In this document: positions 41,767 through 51,914 of the stretch, piece by piece
How positions within the stretch are numbered: position 1 is the first letter of the stretch
Layout of the letters: each line of letters opens with the position of its first letter
Source: Parafrankia irregularis
Lineage (GTDB): Bacteria > Actinomycetota > Actinomycetes > Frankiales > Frankiaceae
Assembly: GCF_001536285.1 (NCBI RefSeq)
Contig: NZ_FAOZ01000024.1
Span: 62,001-126,000, forward strand
Direction of reading: 5' to 3'
Length of the DNA stretch: 64,000 nt
Notes under the pieces: model-generated
The model's input: the letters and a program-made list of their open reading frames with translations, nothing else
The model's database searches: none
Told to the model about the DNA's origin: nothing
Made by a program: the position numbers and the translations under genes

Positions 41767-41810
41767 GCCTATGCCCGGCGGGCCGCGATACCGGCCTGCC
41801 GGGCATAGGC
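41767..41810. terminator. Strong bidirectional terminator hairpin
   Basis: GCCTATGCCCGGC (41767-41779) and GCCGGGCATAGGC (41798-41810) form a perfect 13-bp stem, with a further GGCC/GGCC pairing in the loop. It lies 7 nt after the secreted-protein stop, between convergent genes. Confidence 0.85.
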
Positions 41811-41932
41811 ATCAGGGCAGCCGTGCCTGACAGCGAGGGCGCCACGTTGCAGGTCGTCGTCCCAGCCTGCCTGGAAAGCTCCCTGGCGAACAGGACCAAC
41901 CCACCTGCTCCACCGAAACCGGGGCGGTTCAC

Positions 41933-43516
<1,584 letters not shown>

Positions 43517-44179
43517 CTATGACGTTCCGGACGGGGCGGGCGGTGGCTGGGGAGGGGCCGGCGATCTCGTGGCCAGCTCGGCTTCGATGCCGGGCAGCCA
43601 GAACGCCACTTCGAGGGTTTTGAGGGCAGCCCAGCGGGACAGTTCATGCCCGGCCCGCGTCGCGCCGACGAATCCCGCGAGGAAAGCCGCGACGGCGAAC
43701 GCCGCGAAACCCCGTTCGTGGCTGGCGACCAGCTCGACCACGGCGACGCCCGCTGACAGGAGCATGGCAATCCCGGCGTTTCGCAACGCTATTCCGCTGG
43801 CTCGCAGCCGGCTTATTTCCACCGCCGAGTCGGGCGCTTTGACCTCGATGGCCGCGAAGACGAGCGCCTGGTCGACCCGGACGAACGCCATCGACCGGGC
43901 GCCGGGAAAGCGGTCGAGAAACTCCGCGCGAGCATCGCGCCCTTGGCCCAGCCACTGCGGCATCCGCCGCCCCAGGAACCGGCGCGGGGCGTATGTCAGA
44001 TGGCCGAGCAGGTAGCTGGCGATGATCCCGCCCGCGATCAGCACGGTGGAGTTGAGGTCGCCGACCTGCCCGAGATCGATCCACGACGCCCGGTCCAGGA
44101 CGTACAGCAGCAGCACCAGGTACAGCGAGCCGGGAACGGAGTAGGCGAAGATATCGAAGACGCCGAGGCTTAGATTCAC
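43517..44179 (-). CDS. Membrane protein with two N-terminal helices
   Basis: The protein has 220 residues. GTG 44177-44179 follows GGAGA; the N-terminus VNLSLGVFDIFAYSVPGSLY, LVLLLYVLDRAS is a membrane-associated helix, a second helix (STVLIAGGIIASYLLGHLTY) follows, and two more hydrophobic segments occupy about 130-170. Pro-rich C-terminus (PAPPQPPPAPSG). The arrangement of short loops resembles uncharacterised actinobacterial envelope proteins. A truncated second copy of its first ~35 codons lies at 47030-47145. The function is unknown. Confidence 0.75.
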   Translation of the reverse strand: MNLSLGVFDIFAYSVPGSLYLVLLLYVLDRASWIDLGQVGDLNSTVLIAGGIIASYLLGHLTYAPRRFLGRRMPQWLGQGRDARAEFLDRFPGARSMAFVRVDQALVFAAIEVKAPDSAVEISRLRASGIALRNAGIAMLLSAGVAVVELVASHERGFAAFAVAAFLAGFVGATRAGHELSRWAALKTLEVAFWLPGIEAELATRSPAPPQPPPAPSGTS

Positions 44180-44773
44180 GCTCTCCTCTGTCCGGTCGGT
44201 CGCGTCCCACCCGGCTCGGGCAGAGCCGCGGTGCGCGCGTGGTCGTTGACAGCGCGCACCGCGCGGTGCCGTCGACTTTCCATGAGTGATTCTGGCCCAC
44301 AGCATTCAGCCTGGACCGCGCAGAGGGAGATCGTCTGAGTCCCCTTTCGTTCCGGCGGCGCCTGTCCATCCTTTCCGGTGGACAGCCGGGATGCACGCGG
44401 TCGACCTGGCGACCTCGGCGAGCTGTGGGGCGGGTGGGCGCCAACCTGCGGAAGTGCCTGCTCAGAGCCGGCGAGGCCGGTGGTGCCACCAGCAGTGGAT
44501 GCTGGCGCGCCCGGCCGATGGAGTCAGCTCGCCGGAGCTGACGGTGGCCGCAGTCGAGGCGTCGGCCAGACGCGAGCGGGGACCAGCCCCAGGAAGTCCA
44601 TCCGGCGACCCGTCCGATGATCATTTTTTCATGGAAATCGCGGGCGGATAGCTACCCGACGGGTTTGTGCGGATGCGGAAACGCGCTTTTCGACTCGACT
44701 CTCTCGTAAGGGTACCGGCACTGTCGTCCTACTCGTCGAAAGCCGTCTGATATACACGGAATTCTCGCGTGTA
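44180..44773. other. 594-bp region without a convincing gene
   Basis: Several overlapping frames are open, but none shows a recognisable domain or a good start. A GTGCGCGC (44231-44238) / GCGCGCAC (44252-44259) inverted repeat and an overlapping GCACC/GGTGC dyad (44256-44269) lie upstream of the minus-strand membrane gene and may be its regulatory site. TATACA (44751-44756) is a plausible -10 box for the glycosyltransferase starting at 44774. Confidence 0.5.
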
Positions 44774-46042
44774 ATGGGGGTGTTGGCGGTGGCGGAGCCT
44801 GTGACCGGCGGTAGCCTGAAGGTCTTGTTTCTGTGTGAACAGTACCCGCCGATCGTATGGGACGGCGCCGGCATCTACACCGCTGTAATTGCAGGGGCGC
44901 TTGCCGCGCTCGGCCACGAGGTGCATGTTCTGTGCGCGCAGGGACACCGGATCGTGGACGAGATTCACGACGGGGTGCGGGTTCACCGCCGTCCGCTACT
45001 GCGTGTTCCCGTCACGCGCATGCTGGGCCGTTACGGCCGGGTGATCGCGGGCCGTCACCACCCTCGGGACTCGCTGAGCCTGCGCGCGAGCCTCGCCGCG
45101 TCCTACGCGTTCTGGCTGCGCCGGCTGGGTCTGCGGCCCGACGTCATCGAGACTCAGGACGGCGACAGCCGCGGGCTGATCCGCATCCTGGGCCACCGCC
45201 ATCCGCTGGTGATCCACCTGCACTGCCCGACGATGCTGCCGCCCCGACTGTCGGGCGAGAAGCTGTCCTGGAAGGGACGGGTCGCCGATCGCGTCGACCG
45301 GGCCGTCGTGGCGTGGGCCGACGCCGTCACGGCCCCGTCGGAGCTGATGGTCACCACGCTGCGGGAGTTCGGCTGGCTCACGGACCGGCCGGTGGAGGTC
45401 ATCCCGAATCCCTTCGACGCGACCTGCTGGCGCTCGGTCGCTCCGCCGCGGGAAACCGAACCGGTCATCGCCGTCGTCGGGCGCATCGAACGGGAGAAGG
45501 GCGTCAACATCCTGCTCGACGCCGTCGCCAAGCTGCGCGCGGACGGTCTGGAGGCTCAGATCGTGCTCGCCGGAACGTCCGCCGGGTTGATCGGTGGTAT
45601 CCCGACCCGTGCATGGCTGGCCCGCCGGGCCGAGCAGCTCGACGTACCGTGCACGTTCACCGGACACGTCCCGCTCTCCGACCTGGCCGAGATCTATGGC
45701 AGGGCACGGGTCGTCGCGGTTCCGAGCCGCTTCGAGAGCATGTCCATGGCTGCGATCGAGGCGATGGCCAGCGGTCGCCCGGTCGTCGCCACCGCCCGGA
45801 CCGGGATCGCCCCCTATCTGGAACGTCACGGCGCGGGCGCGGTCGTGCCGCCGGACGACCCCGAGGCACTGGCCGCCGCGCTGCGTCCGCTGCTCGTCGA
45901 TCCGGAACTCGCCGTGACGGTGGGTGCCCGCGGCCGCGCGGCGGTGGCCGACTTCGAGCCGCGAGCCGTCGCGATGCGCCGCGAACGGGTCTATCGCCGG
46001 GCCATCTCCCGTTTCGAGATCCGCCGCGGAACAAGCCCGTGA
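44774..46042 (+). CDS. GT4-family glycosyltransferase
   Basis: The protein has 422 residues in the GT-B fold. The N-terminal domain begins KVLFLCEQYPPIVWDGAGIY, with the Gly-rich acceptor loop. The C-terminal domain has GRIEREKGVNILLDAVAKLR and the nucleotide-sugar motif PSRFESMSMAAIEAMASG, where E-x7-E is the catalytic pair of GT4 enzymes. It is a retaining transferase acting at the cytoplasmic face, with mannosyl or glucosaminyl donors possible. Facing it is a PIG-L deacetylase (46134), a combination reminiscent of MshA/MshB mycothiol enzymes, though these are convergent and not clearly that pathway. Confidence 0.9.
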   Translation: MGVLAVAEPVTGGSLKVLFLCEQYPPIVWDGAGIYTAVIAGALAALGHEVHVLCAQGHRIVDEIHDGVRVHRRPLLRVPVTRMLGRYGRVIAGRHHPRDSLSLRASLAASYAFWLRRLGLRPDVIETQDGDSRGLIRILGHRHPLVIHLHCPTMLPPRLSGEKLSWKGRVADRVDRAVVAWADAVTAPSELMVTTLREFGWLTDRPVEVIPNPFDATCWRSVAPPRETEPVIAVVGRIEREKGVNILLDAVAKLRADGLEAQIVLAGTSAGLIGGIPTRAWLARRAEQLDVPCTFTGHVPLSDLAEIYGRARVVAVPSRFESMSMAAIEAMASGRPVVATARTGIAPYLERHGAGAVVPPDDPEALAAALRPLLVDPELAVTVGARGRAAVADFEPRAVAMRRERVYRRAISRFEIRRGTSP

Positions 46043-46133
46043 AGGCCGCGACAAGCCCGCGACAAGCCCGCGATGAGTCCGCTCACCGGCGGAGATGTGA
46101 ACGGCCCGCCGCCCGCGCCGAGTCTCCGGCGGG

Positions 46134-46967
46134 TCAGGCCAGATGGTCGAGGGCGCCGACTTCCAGGTAGATCTCGACGGGGGAGCGGGTGCTGGCCGCA
46201 AGCAGGGAGGCAGGCAACGTGGGGGCGTTACCAGCCTCGTCCGGCGTCGTCTGGCTGACGTGCTCGGCGAGCGCGGCGAGCTGGCGCTCCCGATAGCCGC
46301 GAGCGTCGACCAGCAGCGGCCTGACCTCGCGAACCCGGTCAACGGGGTCGCCGAACACCCGCCGCGGTGACCAGCCCTCGGTGCCATAGCCCCGGGTCCA
46401 GGGCCAGTGGGTCCACAGCCACACCCCGTACTCCAGAACCTGACCGGTGTAGCCGGTCATGGCAGCGGCCCGGCGAGCGGCCGCGCCGCTGGCGTTGTGG
46501 TCGGGGTGCCCCTCGCAGGAGACCGGGATGAGCATCTGCTCCGGCTGGCATGCCTCCAGCAGTTCGGCGAGCCGCGCGCTCACCTCGTCGACCTGGTCGC
46601 AGACTCCGCCGTCGGGAAAATCCAGGAAGTGCAGCTGCTCCGCGTCGACGCCGAGCCGCCCGCCGGCCTGGCGGGCCTCCTCCCGCCTGATCGCCGCGAG
46701 CTCCGCAGGGCTGATACCCGAGCGAGGCGCCGCGGCGCCGTCACTCACCATGGCTATGTGCACCGGCCTGCCGGCGTCCCGCTTGCGCAGGATCGACACC
46801 CCGCAGCCGAGCGTCTCGTCATCGGGATGCGGGGCGACGACCAGGGCCGATGTCCGGGCCATCCGGACCGTGAGATCCAGACCGCGGCGTGCCCAGGCCC
46901 ACCGGAAGCCGCGACGGAACGGCAGCAGCAACTCGTCCCGGCCCAGAAAGGTCGCCGCATCCGCCAC
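46134..46967 (-). CDS. PIG-L-family (GlcNAc-inositol type) deacetylase
   Basis: The protein has 277 residues with the zinc-binding motif VVAPHPDDETLGCGVSIL at about 43-60, the second His motif CEGHPDHNASGAAARR near 152, and SDGAAAPRSG between them. These are the metal ligands and general base of LmbE/PIG-L enzymes that remove N-acetyl groups from GlcNAc-containing glycoconjugates. It is cytosolic. Position opposite a GT4 transferase suggests that both modify the same glycoside. It is not MshB proper as far as I can judge. Confidence 0.92.
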   Translation of the reverse strand: MADAATFLGRDELLLPFRRGFRWAWARRGLDLTVRMARTSALVVAPHPDDETLGCGVSILRKRDAGRPVHIAMVSDGAAAPRSGISPAELAAIRREEARQAGGRLGVDAEQLHFLDFPDGGVCDQVDEVSARLAELLEACQPEQMLIPVSCEGHPDHNASGAAARRAAAMTGYTGQVLEYGVWLWTHWPWTRGYGTEGWSPRRVFGDPVDRVREVRPLLVDARGYRERQLAALAEHVSQTTPDEAGNAPTLPASLLAASTRSPVEIYLEVGALDHLA

Positions 46968-46971
46968 GGCG

Positions 46972-47136
46972 TCACCCTACCCGCGACTTTCGCCCGTCAG
47001 CGGGAGCCGACGCACCAGGCGGACGGGACGCCGGGGACTGAGACGCCCGATCCAGGGCGTACAGCAGCAGCACCAGGTACGGCGAGCCGGTAACGGAGTA
47101 GGCGAAGACGCCGAAGACGCCGAAGCTGAGATTCAC
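46972..47136 (-). pseudogene. Truncated duplicate of the membrane-protein gene at 43517-44179
   Basis: GTG 47134-47136 opens VNLSFGVFGVFAYSVTGSPY, LVLLLYALDRAS, nearly identical to the first 32 residues of the gene at 44179, including the ribosome-binding site (GGAGAGC). Homology then stops at about 47035, and an unrelated Ser/Pro/Arg-rich tail runs to the stop at 46972. It is a partial copy, 3 kb from the parent and on the same strand. Confidence 0.85.
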
Positions 47137-47210
47137 GCTCTCCTTTGTTGCTGGACCGGCGGGTGCCAGAAGGAACGAGTGGGACGACGGCGCTTCGCGG
47201 CTGGCGCACA

Positions 47211-48203
47211 TCATTCATGCACTGAAAGATGATGCTGGTCGAAGAAGTCAAGAACGGTGTCGGTGGCCGGGAAAGTCCTACCGGCCTGGGAGTTTCCCCT
47301 GGCCGAGGGTCTGTCGCCGGCGGCGGCCGGGCCGCCGGGCCAGACGTGGGTGCCGCCGGCAACCGTGATGAAGACGATCTCACTGCCCTGCACGCAGCCC
47401 TGGTACCGCATCTGTTCCACGCCGTCGGCGACGCGAGTTCTGCCGGGCGCGGTGGCGCACCGGTAGCGCTCCACATAGGTCGCGATGGACGCCGCGCTGT
47501 TCTGGTACGGCACTGTCACGTCCGCGGTGCCGTTGACCGCCAGCGTCGCGGGTGCGGTGCCGTCCGGGCAGGACGGTGGTGCCACGCCGGCGACCATGGC
47601 CACGGCGGCGAAAGGGTACGGCGGCTTGCAGACAAGAAAGCCGGCGAAGGCGGATCCATTGGAATGGCCGGCGGCGTAGACGCGGTCGGGGTCGATGCAC
47701 AGACGGGTGGTCAGGTCACCGAGCAGAGCTTGGATGAAGCCGAAGTCGTCGGCTCCACCCTGCTGGGCGAGAAAGTTCCACTTCGGTGGCGAGCCGGCCG
47801 ACTGGGGGGTGACGACGATATACCCGCGTGCGGTGCCCGTCTGGGCAAGAGACGTGTTGGCTTCCTGTTCTTCCATGCTTCCACCGAATCCGTGGAAGCT
47901 GAACAGGAGTGGGTAGGCCATCTGGCCGTCATAACCGGCCGGGAGCCCGAGCAGGTAGGAACGGTCGGTGTCACCGACACGGAAGATCTGCTGCCCCGCC
48001 GCCGGTGCGGGTCGTGCTGGAGCGCACGCGCCGGGTGCCGCGCCGGGTGCCGCGACGGGGATCGAACGCGCGGTGTCGTCGCCGGGTCCGCAGGATGCGA
48101 CGAGCAGGAGGGCGGCGAACCCGCGGACCGCGGCCGACCCCAGACGGAGCCGGCGTTCTCGGGTGCTGTGGCCCGGGCAACGGGCCGCGTTCCCCGTCGG
48201 CAC
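47211..48203 (-). CDS. Lipoprotein esterase of the PHB-depolymerase/feruloyl-esterase type
   Basis: The protein has 330 residues. A signal peptide with lipobox LLLVASC (Cys38) predicts a membrane-anchored lipoprotein after a Pro/Ala-rich linker. The catalytic domain (about 70-325) has YLLGLPAGYDGQMAYPLLFS, FHGFGGSMEEQEANTS (oxyanion loop), nucleophile AAGHSNGSAFAGF, the Asp in NGTADVTVPYQN and His in AGGTHVWPGG. It resembles LpqC/polyhydroxybutyrate depolymerase-like esterases. GTG 48203 has GGGAAAG upstream. It is divergent from a MarR regulator across a perfect AGTCAAC dyad. Confidence 0.9.
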   Translation of the reverse strand: MPTGNAARCPGHSTRERRLRLGSAAVRGFAALLLVASCGPGDDTARSIPVAAPGAAPGACAPARPAPAAGQQIFRVGDTDRSYLLGLPAGYDGQMAYPLLFSFHGFGGSMEEQEANTSLAQTGTARGYIVVTPQSAGSPPKWNFLAQQGGADDFGFIQALLGDLTTRLCIDPDRVYAAGHSNGSAFAGFLVCKPPYPFAAVAMVAGVAPPSCPDGTAPATLAVNGTADVTVPYQNSAASIATYVERYRCATAPGRTRVADGVEQMRYQGCVQGSEIVFITVAGGTHVWPGGPAAAGDRPSARGNSQAGRTFPATDTVLDFFDQHHLSVHE

Positions 48204-48278
48204 CGGTCTTTCCCGGCCGCCGGATCGGAGCGACAGGAACGGGACGAAGGGCGCGGATCGACGCACGAGGAGGAGAAT

Positions 48279-48322
48279 AGTCAACCGTAGTTGACTGTCA
48301 AGGATGGTTGCACGGTTACGCT
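48279..48322. promoter_or_regulatory. MarR operator and leaderless -10 box
   Basis: AGTCAAC (48279-48285) and GTTGACT (48290-48296) form a perfect dyad with a 4-nt spacer between the esterase and MarR genes. TACGCT (48317-48322) lies 6 nt before the MarR GTG and would act as its -10 box. Confidence 0.7.
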
Positions 48323-48328
48323 GCCACG

Positions 48329-48883
48329 GTGGCTTCCTCCCCATCCGTCCCGCCGCCGTCCGGTGACGGCGGTGAGACCTCTGCCGACTGGGCGCTGGGG
48401 CTGGCGCTGGCCTCCGCGCACCAGGTGTGGCAGGCCAGGACGTCCACCGCGCTCGCTGAAGGTGGTTTCGGTGATCTACGGCTCCCTGACCTGCAGCTTC
48501 TGCGACTGGTCGAGGGCGGCGTCGCGACAGTGGGCGAGCTCGCCACCCTCTTCCAGGTGAGCAAGCAGGCCGTCAGCAAGGTTGTCGACAGCCTGGCCGG
48601 TCGCGGCTACCTCACCCGCTCCACCGACCCCGCCGACCGTCGACGAGCCCGCCTCACGCTGACTTCTCGTGCCCGGGACGCTGTTCGCGTAACCGGCCAG
48701 CGCCGCGAAGCCGACCAGCTCGCGCTGCGGGAGCAGCTTGGGGAGGTGGGCCTGCGCTCGCTGCGCGACGGACTCGCCGCTATCGTCGGCCTTGCTCCCG
48801 ACCAGGAGGTCGTCATCGCGCTCGCGCGGCGGTTCGTCGAAGTGGACCGACTGCCTCCTGACTCCGGCCACCCGGCCAACTGA
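48329..48883 (+). CDS. MarR-family regulator
   Basis: The protein has 184 residues from GTG 48329. The MarR winged helix spans about 55-120 (LQLLRLVEGGVATVGELATL, FQVSKQAVSKVVDSLAGRGY, STDPADRRRARLTLTSRARD). The helices flanking it provide the dimer interface. No Shine-Dalgarno sequence is visible; TACGCT 6 nt upstream suggests leaderless translation. The TTG at 48308 is a possible but less likely start. The divergent lipoprotein esterase and the AGTCAAC dyad point to a local repressor-target pair. Confidence 0.92.
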   Translation: MASSPSVPPPSGDGGETSADWALGLALASAHQVWQARTSTALAEGGFGDLRLPDLQLLRLVEGGVATVGELATLFQVSKQAVSKVVDSLAGRGYLTRSTDPADRRRARLTLTSRARDAVRVTGQRREADQLALREQLGEVGLRSLRDGLAAIVGLAPDQEVVIALARRFVEVDRLPPDSGHPAN

Positions 48884-48901
48884 CCACAGCTGACGGCGCG
48901 G

Positions 48902-49122
48902 GTGCGCTCCGGGATGCTGCGCTCCGTGTTCCCACTCGATCTGCCGCACACGCTCGGCGGGACGTCGCCGGTACGGTCGTCGAGGCCGGCGACGGGGTCC
49001 GCGCTCCGGCCGTCGGCGACCGGGTCATCGGCCTGCTGGACGGGGGCGCCGCGGCTGAACATGCCTCAGCCGTCGCCGATGCTCTGGCAGAAGGGTCGTC
49101 CCAGCTGAGCTGTCATACCTGA
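48902..49122 (+). pseudogene. Frameshifted fragment of a quinone-oxidoreductase/alcohol-dehydrogenase gene
   Basis: The sequence reads VRSGMLRSVFPLDLPHTLGG up to 48961, then in another frame DVAGTVVEAGDGVRAPAVGD, RVIGLLDGGAAAEHA to a TGA at 49120-49122. Joined, these are the N-terminal GroES-like part of an MDR-family NADPH:quinone oxidoreductase (HTLGxDVAGTV, VGDRVIG). One base is missing at 48961, and both the true N-terminus and the whole Rossmann domain are absent. Confidence 0.8.
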
Positions 49123-49247
49123 GCATGAGGTCCAGCGAGCCCTTCGGAGCGAGCGCCGTCGCCAGCTGAACGCATCGAGCATCCGCAACCAGTCGGCGGC
49201 ACGCGGGTCGCGTCGGAGGGGACTCCGTTCGGCGATCCGGACCCGGG

Positions 49248-49943
49248 CTATGCCGGAAGTGACCGGCTGGCATCGGCCTTGCGCAGGACGACCTCGAGGC
49301 TGATGCCCTCGGCGCGGATCGTCGCGCCGCCGAACACGCTGGCCGTGGCCAGCTCCTCGAACCGGTCCGGCGTGTAGGCGCGGCGCCGCAGCCCGCGCAG
49401 CGTCCGTCTCGTCATGGCCCCGCTGATCCGGTTCAGGCGCATCGACGCCACCTCGCGGTTGATGTCGGTCGCCGTGGCGAGGTGGTTCATGTCCTCGATG
49501 ACCGCCGTGCCGTCGGGGCGCAGGACGCGGTGGATCTCGTCGAGCGCCTTCCCGGGGCGGGTGAAGTTCTTGAACGCGGCCTGGCAGACGACCAGGTCGA
49601 AGCTGTCCGCCGGGAAGGGTATCTCGGCCGCATCGCCGTGCCGGACGTCGACGCGGACACCCGCCGCGGCGGCCTGCTCGGTGACGATGCCCACGAACGT
49701 CCGGCTGATGTCGAGCGCGCTCACCGGGCACCGGCCCAGGCGCGCGATCTCGATGGCCAGGAAGCCGGGCCCGGGGGCGAGCTCCAGAACGGCCGCACCG
49801 TCGGCCAGGCCTTCGGTGAGCGCGGCGGCCTGCTTCCGGTAGGCCTCACGCTGGGGCCCGGTCCCGCGCAGGCGCGTGTACCAGCGCGCGATCGGGCCCT
49901 CCATGGTCAGCCCGCCGAATCTCTCCCGTCGGCTGTCCTTCAT
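49248..49943 (-). CDS. Class I SAM-dependent methyltransferase
   Basis: The protein has 231 residues with SAM-binding motif I AAVLELAPGPGFLAIEIARL at about 51-70, motif II acidic VSALDISRTFV and motif III VVCQAAFKNFTRPGKALDEI, followed by RVLRPDGTAVIEDMNH. It belongs to the UbiE/Methyltransf_11-like group acting on small molecules. ATG 49943 has AGGAGA at 6-8 nt. No partner enzyme is adjacent, so the acceptor is unknown. The C-terminal half (ASVFGGATIRAEGISLEVVL) is a beta-rich cap. Confidence 0.9.
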   Translation of the reverse strand: MKDSRRERFGGLTMEGPIARWYTRLRGTGPQREAYRKQAAALTEGLADGAAVLELAPGPGFLAIEIARLGRCPVSALDISRTFVGIVTEQAAAAGVRVDVRHGDAAEIPFPADSFDLVVCQAAFKNFTRPGKALDEIHRVLRPDGTAVIEDMNHLATATDINREVASMRLNRISGAMTRRTLRGLRRRAYTPDRFEELATASVFGGATIRAEGISLEVVLRKADASRSLPA

Positions 49944-49973
49944 CAGGTCGTCTCCTGTATCGGTCGGCCTGAG

Positions 49974-50540
49974 TTACCGGCGCGGGTCGGTGTTGGCGGT
50001 GTTGGCGGTGTTGGCGGAGGTGGCGGTGTTCGCGGAGGTGGCGGCTGTGGCGGCGGTCGAGAAGCTGGCGGCGGGATCGGCGACCGTCGGCTGGTGCCCG
50101 GCTCGCCGCGAGGCCCGCGCATCGGCCAGGAACTCGCGGGTGAACATCGCTGACAGGACGGCGGCCCCGCTTCGGCGGACCCGGATCTCTCCCCGGTCGA
50201 CCCGTCCCGTGAGACGGATCGTCCGCCCCGCGAGCGCGTCGTGGCCACAGGCGTCCTTGACCCGGCCTCGATGGGTGAAGCGCAGACCCCACTGGTCGAC
50301 GAGGGCGTCGTCGGGCACCAGCAGCTTGAGCACCGAACGGTCCAGATCGACCCGGACCTCGACATCACCGGCCGGGATGCCGGGGGAGCGCAGGTCGAGC
50401 AGGGCGCCGCCCCGGCGGGCGCGGACCTCGAAGATCCGGGCGGTGGTCCAGTGGCCGAGCTTGCGCACGGTGGCCTCGAACGCCTGGACGCGGACCGGTG
50501 CGTCGACCGCGTCGACCGCGTCGACGGTGAGGTTTGCCAT
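49974..50540 (-). CDS. Conserved hypothetical protein with Ala/Asn/Thr repeat tail
   Basis: The protein has 188 residues. The first 140 are well-ordered (WTTARIFEVRARRGGALLDL, DLDRSVLKLLVPDDALVDQW, GEIRVRRSGAAVLSAMF), beta-rich and with no transmembrane segment. The C-terminal 30 residues are tandem repeats (TAATAATSANTATSANTANT) from a 9-bp repeat at about 49990-50060. ATG 50540 is preceded by GGGGG. It is divergent from the MarR regulator at 50637 and is its probable target. The same family often follows MarR genes in actinobacteria, but no function is known. Confidence 0.75.
   Translation of the reverse strand: MANLTVDAVDAVDAPVRVQAFEATVRKLGHWTTARIFEVRARRGGALLDLRSPGIPAGDVEVRVDLDRSVLKLLVPDDALVDQWGLRFTHRGRVKDACGHDALAGRTIRLTGRVDRGEIRVRRSGAAVLSAMFTREFLADARASRRAGHQPTVADPAASFSTAATAATSANTATSANTANTANTDPRR
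49987..50065. repeat. 9-bp-like GTTGGCG/GGTGGCG repeats in the 3' end of a gene
   Basis: Successive copies of GTGTTGGCG and variants (GAGGTGGCG, GTGTTCGCG) encode the Ala-Asn-Thr-rich C-terminus of the hypothetical protein at 49974-50540. Confidence 0.75.
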
Positions 50541-50576
50541 CGTGGACCCCCTAGGCTGAAGGTAGTGGTCGCTAGC

Positions 50577-50619
50577 CGAGTATCTCGGTTGAACGAGTAT
50601 CTCGGCTAAACGAGATACT
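50577..50619. promoter_or_regulatory. MarR operator: CGAGTATCTCG repeats
   Basis: CGAGTATCTCG occurs at 50577-50587 and 50594-50604, and AGTATCTCG (50596-50604) is inverted with CGAGATACT (50611-50619) as a perfect 9-bp dyad across 6 nt. The array lies between the MarR gene and the divergent hypothetical gene. Confidence 0.8.
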
Positions 50620-50636
50620 AGGAGAGGCGAGAGAGT

Positions 50637-51074
50637 TTGTCGAACGACGCTGGCCGCGCCCGGATGGAGGCGGACGTCCTCGCCGCGGTCGTCCGCATGA
50701 TCGCGGGGGCGGTCCTCTACAGCCACGAGGTGGCGGAGAAGATCGGGCTCGGCCCGAGCGACACGCAGTTCCTGACCCTCCTCGAGGTGCACGGACCGCT
50801 GACGCCAGGGCGGTTGGCCGACCTGAGCGGCCTGCGGACCGGCACGGTCACCGGAGTGCTCGACCGCCTCGAGCGCGCCGGTTACGTCCGCCGGGAGCGC
50901 TCCGCCGAGGATCGGCGGAAGGTCATCGTGTCCCGCGCCGAGGAGCGGATCGCCGCGGACATGGGCGCGTTCTACGGCTCCAAGGGAGCCGGCCTGATGG
51001 AGCTGCTCGGCCGCTACGACGACGCCGAGCTGGCGATCGTGGCCGACTTCGCCACCCGCCTCGCCCAGCCCTGA
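50637..51074 (+). CDS. MarR-family regulator
   Basis: The protein has 145 residues with the MarR core (GLGPSDTQFLTLLEVHGPLT, PGRLADLSGLRTGTVTGVLD, SAEDRRKVIVSRAEERIAAD). The TTG at 50637 is weakly supported (GAGAG upstream) and ATG 50664 (MEADVL) is an alternative start. It is divergent from the hypothetical gene at 49974, with a conspicuous operator array (50577-50619) in between. The ligand is unknown. Confidence 0.9.
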   Translation: MSNDAGRARMEADVLAAVVRMIAGAVLYSHEVAEKIGLGPSDTQFLTLLEVHGPLTPGRLADLSGLRTGTVTGVLDRLERAGYVRRERSAEDRRKVIVSRAEERIAADMGAFYGSKGAGLMELLGRYDDAELAIVADFATRLAQP

Positions 51075-51106
51075 ACGGAAGCCCGGCCGCACCAGGCCTG
51101 GCTGGT

Positions 51107-51841
51107 TCAGCCGGCGAGGGTCCTTTCGAGCTGGCGGGGGTCAGCGTGGTAGATCGCGGCCAGCGCGGCGGAGGCGTCGTCCGGGTAGATCTCCGTCGTG
51201 TCGGCGGCCAGTGCCGCGACGATCCGTTCGGCGACGACGCGGGCGTCGGCTTTGACTGCGTTCATGCCGGCGGACATGTCGGTGTCGATGCCGCCGGGAT
51301 ACGCGCCGTGGACCACGATGCCGCGTGGGGCGAGAGTGGCGCGCAATGACTGCGTCAGCGAATGGGCAGCGGCCTTCGACGCGGCGTACACCGTGGTGTG
51401 TGGCGCGGGCGCCAGCGCGATCACCGAGACGATGTTGAGGATCGCCGCCGCCCGTCCGGCGGTTGCCGCGGCTTCCAGCGTCGGCAGGAACGCCCGGGTG
51501 GTGTGCAACAGGGCGAGGTAGTTGACCTCCAGGTCGCTGCGGGCACCGGCAAGGTCGGCTCCCAGCGGGTCACCGAAGGTCGCCGATCCCGCGTTGTTGA
51601 CCAGAAGGTCGAGGTCGACGACCTCTGCTGCGGCTGCCCGCACGGATGCCGGATCGGTGACGTCCAGAGTGACGGGCACGACTCGGCCACCGCCCGCCTG
51701 GACGAGTGGCCTCAGGGTGTCCGTGTCGCGGGCGGCGGCGTAGACGGTGGCCGCGCCGGCGTCGAGCAGCGTGATGGCGAGTTGGGCGCCGAGGCCGCGG
51801 TTGGCGCCGGTGACCAGGGCGGTGCTGCCGTGAATCTGCAT
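51107..51841 (-). CDS. Short-chain dehydrogenase/reductase
   Basis: The protein has 244 residues: TGANRGLG at about 10-18, LLVNNAGSATFG, the catalytic Ser in NIVSVIALAPAP and VYAASKAAAHSL supplying Tyr-x3-Lys. The ATRA-like C-terminus (IDTDMSAGMNAVKADARVVA) is standard. It is a classical NAD(P) SDR with a complete triad. ATG 51841 was taken; GGAGAG lies 6 nt upstream. It is divergent from an AraC regulator, with a TGAATC dyad in the 148-nt gap. Confidence 0.93.
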   Translation of the reverse strand: MQIHGSTALVTGANRGLGAQLAITLLDAGAATVYAAARDTDTLRPLVQAGGGRVVPVTLDVTDPASVRAAAAEVVDLDLLVNNAGSATFGDPLGADLAGARSDLEVNYLALLHTTRAFLPTLEAAATAGRAAAILNIVSVIALAPAPHTTVYAASKAAAHSLTQSLRATLAPRGIVVHGAYPGGIDTDMSAGMNAVKADARVVAERIVAALAADTTEIYPDDASAALAAIYHADPRQLERTLAG

Positions 51842-51914
51842 CCTGTCTCTCCCTGCCGCTGTGATCCGCTGGCAGCGACGTTACGGATCAGGGATGAGCC
51901 GATGAATGCTCCTC

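Noticed and set aside
44286-44651. Open frames of 80-120 residues before the glycosyltransferase
   Set aside because: They have no start signal, domain or consistent coding pattern. They are treated as non-coding.
46134-46967. MshB (mycothiol deacetylase)
   Set aside because: It has the PIG-L motifs, but gene order and the convergent GT4 gene do not show a mycothiol cluster, so only the family was named.
49115-49247. Minus-strand frames ADWLRMLDAFS and LATALAPKGSLDLMLRYDSS
   Set aside because: The two phrases look protein-like but sit in different frames and match nothing I can name. The evidence is too thin to call a gene remnant.
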